This document shows positions 51,985 to 58,750 of a stretch of DNA of 58,750 bases, piece after piece (position 1 is the first letter of the stretch; every line of letters begins with the position of its first letter). Source of the DNA: Salinispora cortesiana. GTDB taxonomy: Bacteria; Actinomycetota; Actinomycetes; Mycobacteriales; Micromonosporaceae. The stretch lies in NCBI RefSeq assembly GCF_000484695.1, contig NZ_AXVR01000031.1, positions 1 to 58,750 of the forward strand. Direction: 5' to 3'. A model generated the notes under the pieces. That model searched no databases and was not told the DNA's origin. It worked only from the letters and a program-made list of their open reading frames with translations. The position numbers and the translations under genes are program-made.

Positions 51985-54834
51985 ATGAGATCGCCGTCAC
52001 CGGCCGCGTGGATCCGGCGCGCCCTGTCCACCCGTCGGCGTGCGCTGGCCGCGGCGGCGGCGGTGGTCGTCGTCCTGCTCGCCGCCGGAGTCGCCGGGAC
52101 CCTCCGGCCCGCCGAGCCGGACCTGCGCACCGAGGCGGCGCTGATCACCGTCCGGTCCGGGCCGAGCGGCGACGAGCCGGTCGAGCTGGACACCACGCTG
52201 TATCTGCCCCCCGCCGCGGCCGCCGACGCCCCGGTGCCGGCGGTGCTGCTCGCGCACGGCTTCGGCGGCACCAAGGAGTCGGTCCGCGCCGACGCCGAGG
52301 AGTTCGCCGGCCGCGGGTACGCGGTGCTGACCTGGACCGCGCGGGGCTTCGGCCGTAGCGGCGGGCAGATCCACCTGGACCACCCGGACTACGAGGTCCG
52401 CGATGCGCAGCGCCTGCTGGACTGGCTGGCCGCCCGCCCGGAGGTCGTCACCGACGCCACCGGTGACCCACGGGTGGGGGTGGTCGGTGGCTCCTACGGC
52501 GGCGCGCTGGCGCTGCTGCTCGCCGCGCAGGACCAGCGGGTCGACGCGATCGTACCGATGATCACCTGGAACGACCTTGCGCGCTCCTTCCTGCCGGAGC
52601 AGAGCGGCGAGGGGCCGGAGCAGGGGGTGTTCAAGAAGGGCTGGGCCGGGCTCTTCTTCGGCAGCGGCGGCAACCCCGGCCCCGCCCCCCTCGGTGGCTC
52701 CGGCCCGCCCGGCGGCCTTGCCCCCGGTGGCGGTTCCGTGCCCGGCGGCTCCCTCCCGGAGAACGCGGCCACCACGGCCGGCGCCGTTGACCCCTCCTGC
52801 GGGCGGTTCGCCGCCGACGTGTGCGCCGCGTACCTGCGGATCGCCACCACCGGGCGGGCCGACCCGGACGCCGTCGCACTGCTGCGCCGCTCCAGCCCGG
52901 CCGGGAAGCTCGACCGGGTCGAGGCGCCGACGCTGCTGGTGCAGGGGGCGGCCGACACCCTCTTCTCGCTCACCGAGGCGGACGCGAACGCCCGGGAAAT
53001 CGCCGCGACCGGCACCCCGGTCCAGGTGGCCTGGTTCACCGGCGGGCACGACGGCGGCGACGGCCCGAAGACCGACTCGGACCGGGTGCTGCACCTGACC
53101 GTGCGGTGGCTCGACCACTACGTCAAGGGCGAGGGCGCGGCCCCTGCCGACGACTTCACCTTCTCCCGGATCGCCGGGTTCGACGCCCTCGACCGGGGTC
53201 TGGTCGCCACCGGCTTCCGCGCCACCGGCTACCCGGGCGTTGACGGCACCGGCCAGCAGCCGGTGTCGGTGAGCGGTCCGGCGCAGTCCATCGCCAACCC
53301 GCCGGCCGGCAACCCGGCCGCGATCTCGTCGGTGCCCTTCGCCGGGGAGCTCTCGTCGCTGCTCGACGGGGTCGCCGGGGACATCCCCGGCCAGCACGCC
53401 CGGTTCGAGTCCGCACCGTTGCCGGCGGCGGTGGACGTGGTCGGAGCGCCGACCGTCTCCATCCGGGCCGCGTCCCCGACCGGCACGGCTGTGCTCTTCG
53501 TCAAGCTCTACGACGTTGCCGCAGACGGGTCAGCGACCCTGCCGAACGGGCTGGTCGCGCCGATCCGGCTGGAGGGGCTACCGGCGGCCGTCGAGGACGC
53601 CGAACCGGTCACCGTCACCCTGCCGGCGATCGTCCGCCGGGTCGAGGCCGGGCACCGGGTGCGGGTCGTGGTGGCGACCTCCGACCAGGCGTACGCCACC
53701 CCGGTCGAACCGGCCGTCTACAGCGTGGCTCTGGCGAGCGGGGCGGTCACCCTGCCCACGGTCGCCAGCGAGCCGATCCCCACCGACGCCGTCGTCTGGC
53801 GCTGGGTACTCGCCGGGCTGCTCGCCACGATCGCGGTCGGGCTCGTCGTGGTCGTCGCCGTCCTCCGCCGCCGGCACCGGCGTCGGGAGAGCCGGGTCCA
53901 CCCGGCGTACGCGGGCGTCCCGCTCGCCGTCCGGGAACTGCGCAAGGAGTACGCGGACGGCTTCGTCGCCGTCTCCAACGTCGACTTCGAGGTGCACCCC
54001 GGGCAGGTGGTGGGCCTGCTTGGGCCGAACGGCGCGGGCAAGACCACCACCTTGCGGGTGCTGATGGGGCTGACCCAGCCGACCGCCGGCGAGGTCTATG
54101 TCTTCGGGCACCGGCTGGTGCCGGGCGCCCCGGTGCTGTCCCGGATCGGAGCCCTGGTGGAGGGCCCCGGCTTCCTGCCGCACCTGTCCGGGCTGGACAA
54201 CCTGACGGCGTACTGGCGGGCGACCGGGCGGCCGTGGGCCGACGCGCACTTCGACGAGGCATTGGAGATCGCCGGACTGGGCACGTCGGTGCACCGGAAG
54301 GTCCGGACCTACAGCCACGGCATGCGGCAGCGGCTGGCGATCGCGCAGGCGATGCTTGGCCTGCCGGAGCTGCTGGTGCTCGACGAGCCGACCGACGGCC
54401 TGGACCCGCCGCAGATCGCCGAGATGCGCCGGGTCCTGCGGCGGTACGCCACCGGAGGCCGGGCGGTGCTGGTCTCCAGCCACCTGCTCGCCGAGGTGGA
54501 GCAGACCTGCACCCACGCCGTGGTGGTGACCAAGGGGCAGATCGTCGCGTCCGGCCCGGTCGAGGAGATCGTCGGCGAGTCGCCGAGCGTCCTGCTTGAG
54601 GTCACCGACCCGGTGGCCGCGCGGGCGGTGCTGGACCGGCTGGCGGGCGTCTCGGTGCTGCCCGACGGCGACGGGCAGCTCGTGGTGGACACCAACGGCA
54701 CCGCCCGCAGCGAGGTGGTCGCCGAGCTGGTGCGGGCCGGTATCGGAGTGGACCGGGTGGTGCCCCGGCGGCGCCTGGAGGACGCGTTCCTGGCCCTGGT
54801 CGGCGAGAACTCTCGGGGAAGCGGGGATCGATGA
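51985..54834 (+). CDS. extracellular S15/CocE-type serine hydrolase fused to ABC ATPase
   Basis: 949 residues from ATG 51985. Order: signal anchor (about 20-40); alpha/beta hydrolase with LLAHGFGGTKESV, nucleophile VVGGSYGGALALLLA near 168, Asp in VQGAADTLFS and His in GGHDGGDGP; a C-terminal jelly-roll region as in X-Pro dipeptidyl peptidases; a membrane segment WVLAGLLATIAVGLVVVVAV (about 605-625); then a complete ABC ATPase (Walker A GLLGPNGAGKTTTLRVLMGL near 680, YSHGMRQRLAIA near 776, LVLDEPTDGLDPP near 795). This places an outside hydrolase and an inside ATPase in one chain. The permease gene overlaps the stop by 4 bases. Confidence 0.9.
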   Translation: MRSPSPAAWIRRALSTRRRALAAAAAVVVVLLAAGVAGTLRPAEPDLRTEAALITVRSGPSGDEPVELDTTLYLPPAAAADAPVPAVLLAHGFGGTKESVRADAEEFAGRGYAVLTWTARGFGRSGGQIHLDHPDYEVRDAQRLLDWLAARPEVVTDATGDPRVGVVGGSYGGALALLLAAQDQRVDAIVPMITWNDLARSFLPEQSGEGPEQGVFKKGWAGLFFGSGGNPGPAPLGGSGPPGGLAPGGGSVPGGSLPENAATTAGAVDPSCGRFAADVCAAYLRIATTGRADPDAVALLRRSSPAGKLDRVEAPTLLVQGAADTLFSLTEADANAREIAATGTPVQVAWFTGGHDGGDGPKTDSDRVLHLTVRWLDHYVKGEGAAPADDFTFSRIAGFDALDRGLVATGFRATGYPGVDGTGQQPVSVSGPAQSIANPPAGNPAAISSVPFAGELSSLLDGVAGDIPGQHARFESAPLPAAVDVVGAPTVSIRAASPTGTAVLFVKLYDVAADGSATLPNGLVAPIRLEGLPAAVEDAEPVTVTLPAIVRRVEAGHRVRVVVATSDQAYATPVEPAVYSVALASGAVTLPTVASEPIPTDAVVWRWVLAGLLATIAVGLVVVVAVLRRRHRRRESRVHPAYAGVPLAVRELRKEYADGFVAVSNVDFEVHPGQVVGLLGPNGAGKTTTLRVLMGLTQPTAGEVYVFGHRLVPGAPVLSRIGALVEGPGFLPHLSGLDNLTAYWRATGRPWADAHFDEALEIAGLGTSVHRKVRTYSHGMRQRLAIAQAMLGLPELLVLDEPTDGLDPPQIAEMRRVLRRYATGGRAVLVSSHLLAEVEQTCTHAVVVTKGQIVASGPVEEIVGESPSVLLEVTDPVAARAVLDRLAGVSVLPDGDGQLVVDTNGTARSEVVAELVRAGIGVDRVVPRRRLEDAFLALVGENSRGSGDR

Positions 54835-55733
54835 TGGCGCAGACAACGGTCGAGCCCAACGCGGGCGACTCCGGCGGCACCCCGTCCGGCGCGGCGGCGG
54901 GCTACCGGCCCTTCGCCACGCTGCCGTTCCGGGCCGAGTTCCGGCGGCAGGCGTCACGGCGGCGGACCCAGCTCGCGCTGGGCTTCATGGTGCTGCTGCC
55001 GCTGATCATCCTGATCGCGTTCCAGTTTGACTCGGGCGACGACGACAACGGGCGCGGCGAGTTCGGCAGCCTGGTCGAGTTCGCCACCTCCGGCGGACTG
55101 AACTTCACCCTCTTCGCCCTCTTCGTCTCCGCGTCGTTCCTGCTGGTGGTCGTGGTGGCGCTCTTCTGCGGCGACACGGTGGCCAGCGAGGCGAGCTGGG
55201 GCAGCCTGCGCTACCTGCTCGCCGTGCCGGTGCCGCGGGCCCGACTGCTCGCGGTGAAACTGCTGGTGGCGCTCACCTACTCGGCGCTCGCGCTGCTCCT
55301 GCTCGCCGGCACCGCGCTGCTGCTCGGCACCCTGCGCTACGGGTGGGGGCCGCTGCGCAGCACGGTCGCCGCCGAGCTGGAGCCGGGGGAGGGGCTGCTG
55401 CGGTTGCTGGCGGTGCTCGGCTACCTGGCCGTCGTACTGCTGGTGGTGGCGGGTCTGGCCGTGCTGCTGTCGGTGTCGACGGACGCCGCGTTGGGCGCGG
55501 TCGGCGGGGCGGTGCTGCTCTGGATCCTGTCCAGCATCCTCGACCAGATCACCGCCCTCGGCGTGCTGCGGGCCTTCCTGCCGACGCATTACAGCACCGC
55601 CTGGCTGGGCCTGCTGTCCACACCGATCCAGACCGACGACGTGGTCCGGGGAGCGATCTCGGCGATCAGCTACGCGACGCTCTTCTGGGGCCTGGCCTTC
55701 TGGCGCTTCACCCGCAAGGACGTCGTGTCCTAA
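54831..55733 (+). CDS. ABC-2-type permease partner of the hydrolase-ATPase fusion
   Basis: 300 residues; ATG overlaps the fusion stop (ATGA). Six hydrophobic segments, for example LALGFMVLLPLIILIAFQF, FTLFALFVSASFLLVVVVAL and YLAVVLLVVAGLAVLLSVS. The cytoplasmic motif ASWGSLRYLLAVPVPRARLL is typical of ABC-2 exporters of the NatB type. It should form an exporter with the fused ATPase. Confidence 0.88.
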   Translation: MMAQTTVEPNAGDSGGTPSGAAAGYRPFATLPFRAEFRRQASRRRTQLALGFMVLLPLIILIAFQFDSGDDDNGRGEFGSLVEFATSGGLNFTLFALFVSASFLLVVVVALFCGDTVASEASWGSLRYLLAVPVPRARLLAVKLLVALTYSALALLLLAGTALLLGTLRYGWGPLRSTVAAELEPGEGLLRLLAVLGYLAVVLLVVAGLAVLLSVSTDAALGAVGGAVLLWILSSILDQITALGVLRAFLPTHYSTAWLGLLSTPIQTDDVVRGAISAISYATLFWGLAFWRFTRKDVVS

Positions 55734-55745
55734 CGGCATTTCGGG

Positions 55746-55811
55746 TGCGGTCGGTCCACCGCGCTCAGCGCCTGGCGGCAGGCAGTTGCGGTCGGTCCAC
55801 CGCGTTCAGCG
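55746..55811. repeat. 25-bp direct repeat, 41-bp period
   Basis: Copies at 55746-55770 and 55787-55811 differ at one base; core GCGGTCGGTCCACCGCG. They lie between the last chromosomal-type gene and the accessory-type segment; the second copy overlaps the end of the DivIVA-like gene. Confidence 0.8.
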
Positions 55812-56075
55812 GCGCCATCGGCTGTTCGGGGTGGTGGCGGGCTGGCAGTCGGTGTGTCGGGACTGCCACTGCCGCAACGCCTGCCGGATCAGCTCACCCT
55901 CGGCGTGGGCGGTGGTCGCCTCCCGGGTGAGTCGTTCCAGCTCGTCGGCGACGCGGTCGAGATAGGCGTACACCTGCTCGGGGTCCAGGTCGCCGTGCCA
56001 ACGTCGCCGGGCGAAGGTCGCGGCGCGAACCTGGGATGAGAACAGGCGTCGGGCTCGGTGGATCATGGCGGTCAT
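55806..56075 (-). CDS. small DivIVA-like coiled-coil protein
   Basis: 89 residues from ATG 56075, preceded by AGAGG; longer starts lack a ribosome-binding site. The segment DPEQVYAYLDRVADELERLT followed by REATTAHAEGELIRQALRQW is typical of short DivIVA-domain proteins (about 90 residues) often found in actinomycete integrative elements. Mostly helical, no signal peptide. A truncated copy occurs at 57218-57306. Confidence 0.75.
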   Translation of the reverse strand: MTAMIHRARRLFSSQVRAATFARRRWHGDLDPEQVYAYLDRVADELERLTREATTAHAEGELIRQALRQWQSRHTDCQPATTPNSRWRR

Positions 56076-56499
56076 GTCCTCTCGGGTCGGGGGGTTGGGG
56101 GCGGCGCCGAGGCGGGCGGGGGCGACCGGCACGTCCGCGCGTGGCGTACCGGCCGGAGCCCGGCACCCGCCCCGGGCCCTTTCCCACGTCGCACACGTTC
56201 GCGAGCGGGCGTCTGGTGTTCAGGGCGTCGGCGCCCAGATCCAGCACGTCTGCGCTACCTCGCCCCTCCGCCCCAGCAGCGGTGGCAGAAGAAACGGCGG
56301 GACACATCCCGCGTGGGTACGCCGTCACCTGCTCGATCGCCCCGGTAGCGCTGGCCGTCGGCCCAGGTAGACACACTGTCGCCCCCGCTTCTTGTCGCTC
56401 GTGTTCAATCCGAAGCTGACAGTAGCACACTTTACAAGCAATGCAGGTAAAGACAAGGTTGTCGACCATGATCAAAAATGCGAGTGGTCAGATGAACTT
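56076..56499. promoter_or_regulatory. AT-richer divergent control region
   Basis: 424 bases between the DivIVA-like gene and the first GntR-like gene. From 56400 on, GC content falls clearly. CTTTAC (56430-56435) and GTAAAG (56447-56452) form a 6-bp inverted repeat with an 11-base spacer, a plausible GntR operator. A hydrophobic-poor frame extends upstream of the GntR start but looks non-coding. Confidence 0.45.
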
Positions 56500-56736
56500 A
56501 TGCCTAATGCCGTCCCGCTCTGGAGAGTCATCCGAGATGACCTTCGCGCTCGGATCAAGGCGGGCATCCTCAAGCCTGGTGACAAGTTGCCCAGCACGCG
56601 GGAACTTGCGGACCAGTATGAGACGAGTCCAGTCACAGTGCGCAAAGCAGTCGATATCCTCATTGAGTCTGGCGAGTTACTGGGTAGGCAGGGAATGGGC
56701 GTCTTCGTGGCCATTCCGCCAGCGAGTGATCGTTGA
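56500..56736 (+). CDS. short GntR-family winged-helix protein 1
   Basis: 78 residues from ATG 56500. It consists of little more than the winged helix: VIRDDLRARIKAGILKPGDK, LPSTRELADQYETSPVTVRK, then SGELLGRQGMGVFVAIPP. No effector-binding domain follows. Such minimal GntR regulators are common in actinomycete integrative plasmids and phages. An almost identical but damaged copy begins at 57691. Confidence 0.8.
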   Translation: MPNAVPLWRVIRDDLRARIKAGILKPGDKLPSTRELADQYETSPVTVRKAVDILIESGELLGRQGMGVFVAIPPASDR

Positions 56737-56785
56737 GGCGCTAGATGCCGCCGGCGGACCTCGCGACCGTCCGTGGCGAGCCTTG

Positions 56786-56815
56786 TTGACACCGGTCGCC
56801 GCAGGGGACTGCAAT
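56786..56815 (+). promoter_or_regulatory. candidate promoter for GntR-like gene 2
   Basis: TTGACA (56786-56791) and TGCAAT (56810-56815) with 18-base spacing, about 115 bases before the start of the second GntR-like gene. The perfect -35 is rare in this window. Confidence 0.4.
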
Positions 56816-56930
56816 CTAGGTCGCCGGTCGAGGGTGTAGTTGCTGACATAGCGCGTTCCCAGGCCGAGTCGGTGTCCAGGGTTGCATGAAATTTGCTAGC
56901 GGAGAGTTACCACGCGAGGAGTGCACCGTC

Positions 56931-57164
56931 ATGTCCCGCCGTACCGCTGACTACATTCGGGTCGTGGATTCGATCACTGCTCAGATTCGAGCGGGTGAGC
57001 TTGCGCCTGGAGACAAGCTGCCGACCTACGCGCAGCTTGCCGACCACTTCAAGATCAGTGTCACCACCGCCCAAACCGCGCTGCGCATACTTCGGGAGCG
57101 TGGATTGGGCGAGGGGCATCAGGGCAAGGGAACGTACGTCTCGGAACGCCCAGAGCTAGGGTAG
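56931..57164 (+). CDS. short GntR-family winged-helix protein 2
   Basis: 77 residues from ATG 56931, preceded by GAGGAG; an in-frame ATG at 56886 is possible. Winged helix: YIRVVDSITAQIRAGELAPG, DKLPTYAQLADHFKISVTTA, and LRILRERGLGEGHQGKGTYV. No effector domain. Its 3' half is copied in the chimeric gene at 57691-58048. Confidence 0.8.
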   Translation: MSRRTADYIRVVDSITAQIRAGELAPGDKLPTYAQLADHFKISVTTAQTALRILRERGLGEGHQGKGTYVSERPELG

Positions 57165-57217
57165 TACGTCGGGTAGCACGTGGGATGTGGCCCTGCCTCG
57201 TACTTGGCCCGGGTGAG

Positions 57218-57306
57218 TGCGGCTGCCACTGCCGAAAGCCCTGCCGGATCAGCTCGCCCTCGGTGTGGGTGGCCTTTGCATCTCGGGTGGGTCGTCCCAG
57301 CTCCTA
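57218..57306 (-). pseudogene. truncated copy of the DivIVA-like gene
   Basis: About 90 bases align without gaps to the 3' part of the DivIVA-like gene at about 55855-55945. The minus-strand reading gives ELGRPTRDAKATHTEGEL followed by IRQGFRQW, against ELERLTREATTAHAEGEL and IRQALRQW. A TAG lies just before the homologous segment and the rest of the gene is missing. It is a clear remnant. Confidence 0.75.
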
Positions 57307-57323
57307 GGCGAAAGGACTCTGAC

Positions 57324-57551
57324 GTGCCTGCACTGCCGCTCAGCTATGCCGACATCGCTGCGGACATCACCGCCCGCATCGAAGCTGGCGAGTATGAGCC
57401 AGGTGCCAAGTTGCCGTCCTACTCCCAGCTCGCCGATCTCTACTCCGTCTCAATCTCCACGGCTGCCCGCGCCGTGGCGCTGCTGCGTGATCGGGGAGTC
57501 GCTGTCGGCGCACCGGGACGAGGGGTGTATATCCGGCAGCCGAACCGTTGA
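57324..57551 (+). CDS. short GntR-family winged-helix protein 3
   Basis: 75 residues from GTG 57324 with AAAGGA upstream. Winged helix: YADIAADITARIEAGEYEPG, AKLPSYSQLADLYSVSISTA, VALLRDRGVAVGAPGRGVYI. It is diverged from copies 1 and 2. No effector domain. Confidence 0.78.
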   Translation: MPALPLSYADIAADITARIEAGEYEPGAKLPSYSQLADLYSVSISTAARAVALLRDRGVAVGAPGRGVYIRQPNR

Positions 57552-57690
57552 AGCTCGGTCCTGCCCGTCGGGAACTGCGGCGCTGGGTCACGTCCGTGCT
57601 GCTCCGGTGCACCAAGCCGGGGGGCGCCTTCGGAGGCGCCCCAGCGGGCGTCGTCATGGGCCTGGCAGGTGCCAGTGGTTGGATGAGGTA

Positions 57691-58048
57691 ATGCCTCATG
57701 CCGTCCCGCTCTGAAGAGTCATCCGGGATGACCTCGCGCTCGATCAAGGCGGGCATCCTCAAGCCCGGTGACAAGCTACCCAGCACGCGGGAACTTGCGG
57801 ACCAATACGAGACGAGTCCAGCCACCGTGTGTAAATCCATCGATATCTTCATTGAATCTGGCGAGTTGCTGGGTAGGCAGGGAATGGGCGTCTTCGTGGC
57901 CATTCCTCCAGCCGCGCTGCGCATACTTCGGGAGCGTGGACTGGTCGAGGGACGCCAGGGCAAGGGAACGTACGTCTCGGAAGTCCAGAGTTGGGGTAGC
58001 GCGTCGGGTAGCACGTGGGACGTCGCCATGCCCATGTACTTGTCCTGA
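57691..58048 (+). pseudogene. chimeric, frameshifted GntR copy
   Basis: The 5' part (to about 57908) is a near copy of GntR gene 1; the 3' part (from about 57912) is a near copy of the 3' half of GntR gene 2. The ATG homologous to 56500 lies at 57691 but a TGA follows at codon 8 (CTCTGG became CTCTGA), and two single-base deletions occur near 57733-57742. A frame from ATG 57698 runs through in a different N-terminal frame and could still give a 116-residue protein with two fused half winged helices. Probably non-functional. Confidence 0.75.
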
Positions 58049-58050
58049 AC

Positions 58051-58161
58051 GTGCAGGCCGTGCTCTACCTGGCCGCCGGCGTGGTCGCCTACTTGGGACT
58101 GCGCTCGGTCCTGCAGCAGCGTCTCGCACGGCGGCAGCGCTGCAGGGTAGACATCGGGTAG
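58051..58161 (+). CDS. possible small membrane peptide
   Basis: 36 codons from GTG 58051: VQAVLYLAAGVVAYLGLRSV, then LQQRLARRQR and a short tail. One hydrophobic segment followed by a basic stretch, a common pattern for tiny membrane proteins in actinomycete integrative elements. No good ribosome-binding site. Confidence 0.4.
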   Translation: MQAVLYLAAGVVAYLGLRSVLQQRLARRQRCRVDIG

Positions 58162-58446
58162 ATCCTTCAGGGGTAACAGCCGAACCATCCCGGGAGCGCC
58201 GGACTCGACCGGTGTCGCCACGCGGCGCGTGGTGGTTGCACTGCTGGCTGGCTGATTCACCACGGTTGGGTACGTAAACGGCGCGGTGCGTTTGCGCTGT
58301 TGGGCCGTTGCCTGAGCTGACGACGGGCCACCCGCTCCGGCGTGCCGGAGACGAGTGGCCCGTGTTGGCTGGTAGTGCGACTTGGTTGTGCGTTTGGCTG
58401 TTTGTGGCCTGTCCGACGATGTATCGAGTCGGGTGTTGTGGAGCGG
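58162..58446. other. non-coding stretch before the right-hand IS
   Basis: No convincing gene. It holds the hairpin at 58324-58362. The last 80 bases before the IS are less GC-rich (TGTGCGTTTGGCTGTTTGTG). Confidence 0.4.
58324..58362. terminator. two-tier hairpin near the right-hand IS
   Basis: CGGGCCAC (58324-58331) pairs with GTGGCCCG (58355-58362), and CTCCGG/CCGGAG (58335-58340, 58345-58350) pairs inside. Terminator-like, orientation unclear. Confidence 0.55.
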
Positions 58447-58450
58447 CTAG

Positions 58451-58750
58451 TACTCCAGCCGGGGATTGTGATCACGGTTCGGTGAGGGCTTGTCGGGCGT
58501 AGTGGCTGGTCGTGGCTCGTGCTTGGTGACGGCGTCGGCGTACGGACCAGAGCAGTGGGTCGTAGCGGCGGCGGCCGGGTTCGATGATCAGGGTGTTGAA
58601 CAGGTGGCGTAGTTCGTTGACGGTCAGCGCGATCAGCCCGGCCGGGTCGGGGCGGCTGCGGTGCGTGGTCGCGGCGGCGAGGAAGGCGTGGGCGAGGATC
58701 GCCAGGGTGGTCCAGCGGTGCCAGGACGTCCAGCGGCGGTTCTGGTGCTG
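58451..58750 (-). mobile_element. IS701-family-like insertion sequence, partial (outer 3' end)
   Basis: Terminal repeat TACTCCAGCCGGGGATTG at 58451, flanked outside by CTAG (58447-58450), followed by the 3' end of a minus-strand transposase. The other end lies beyond the window. Orientation is the same as the left copy. Confidence 0.8.
58472..58750 (-). CDS. IS701-family-like transposase, C-terminal part (cut by window edge)
   Basis: 92 C-terminal residues, stop TGA at 58474-58472. Visible: WTSWHRWTTLAILAHAFLAA, then LIALTVNELRHLFNTLII and WSVRRRRHQARA. The stretch RWxxWHRxTTLxxLAHAFLA...LTVNExRxLF is typical of the end of IS701-like transposases. Frame is intact in the visible part. It could be the same element as the left copy, but the visible regions do not overlap. 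Confidence 0.8.
   Translation of the reverse strand, partial: QHQNRRWTSWHRWTTLAILAHAFLAAATTHRSRPDPAGLIALTVNELRHLFNTLIIEPGRRRYDPLLWSVRRRRHQARATTSHYARQALTEP

Noticed and set aside
57367..58263. Long minus-strand frame in the GntR array
   Set aside because: It is antisense to GntR 3 and the chimeric copy; it has no family pattern of its own.

Overview
The window is high-GC actinobacterial chromosome. Gene content, GTG/TTG start usage and neighbourhoods (dnaX-ybaB-recR, lysC-asd, leuA behind a leucine leader peptide, an actinobacterial CDC48-type ATPase) point to the family Micromonosporaceae (Micromonospora/Salinispora type). That assignment comes from family knowledge, not from a search.

Both edges cut into IS701-family-like insertion sequences. 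Bases 1-352 hold the 5' part of a minus-strand transposase and its outer terminal repeat. Bases 58451-58750 hold the 3' part of a minus-strand transposase and its outer terminal repeat. The two outer repeats match in about 14 of 16 bases, both start TACTCCAGC, and each abuts a CTAG that fits the YTAR target of this family. The 58 kb between them therefore lies between two same-orientation IS copies, if these are the same element.

Layout from left to right. 0.3-1.3 kb: a secreted nuclease/phosphatase-fold protein directly against the IS end. 1.9-5.9 kb: tRNA-Ser, SRP RNA, dnaX, ybaB, recR. 6.2-12.1 kb: a five-gene peptide ABC importer. 12.2-14.9 kb: a secreted HNH nuclease with a coupled unknown gene, and an MFS exporter. 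15-20.1 kb: leuA with leader peptide and attenuator, a nitroreductase, and lysC-asd. 20.1-26.2 kb: a GAF-GGDEF cyclase, a secreted 5'-nucleotidase, RecD2, DUF1905. 26.3-31.4 kb: an ECF41 sigma factor next to an NDH-2-like oxidoreductase, a regulator-cupin-monooxygenase operon that may be heme or redox linked, and an APC permease. 31.4-40.9 kb: a stand-alone MurG paralog, a MSMEG_6728-like protein, an enoyl-CoA hydratase, a CrtU-like oxidoreductase, an unusual RCK-2TM-RCK protein, a lipoprotein beta-carbonic anhydrase, a PAP2 phosphatase and DUF4032. 40.9-44.9 kb: an amino-sugar operon (SIS deaminase/isomerase, ROK kinase, NagA) divergent from a DeoR regulator with two matching operator-like repeats. 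45-47 kb: an ABC ATPase/permease pair. 47-55.7 kb: DUF3263, a small membrane protein, GNAT, CDC48-like AAA ATPase, a methyltransferase, and a serine-hydrolase/ABC-ATPase fusion with its permease.

The last 2.7 kb (55.8-58.45 kb) differs in character: a small DivIVA-like gene, three tiny GntR-type winged-helix genes, a truncated copy of the DivIVA-like gene and a chimeric, frameshifted GntR copy. It looks like a decayed actinomycete integrative-element regulatory segment, cut off by the right-hand IS.

The most distinctive items are the hydrolase-TM-ABC fusion, the two-RCK protein lacking a potassium filter, the duplicated and recombined GntR/DivIVA array, the IS pair, the leucine leader, and the wHTH-cupin-MhuD-like operon. 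No CRISPR array, prophage structural gene or large biosynthetic cluster was seen.
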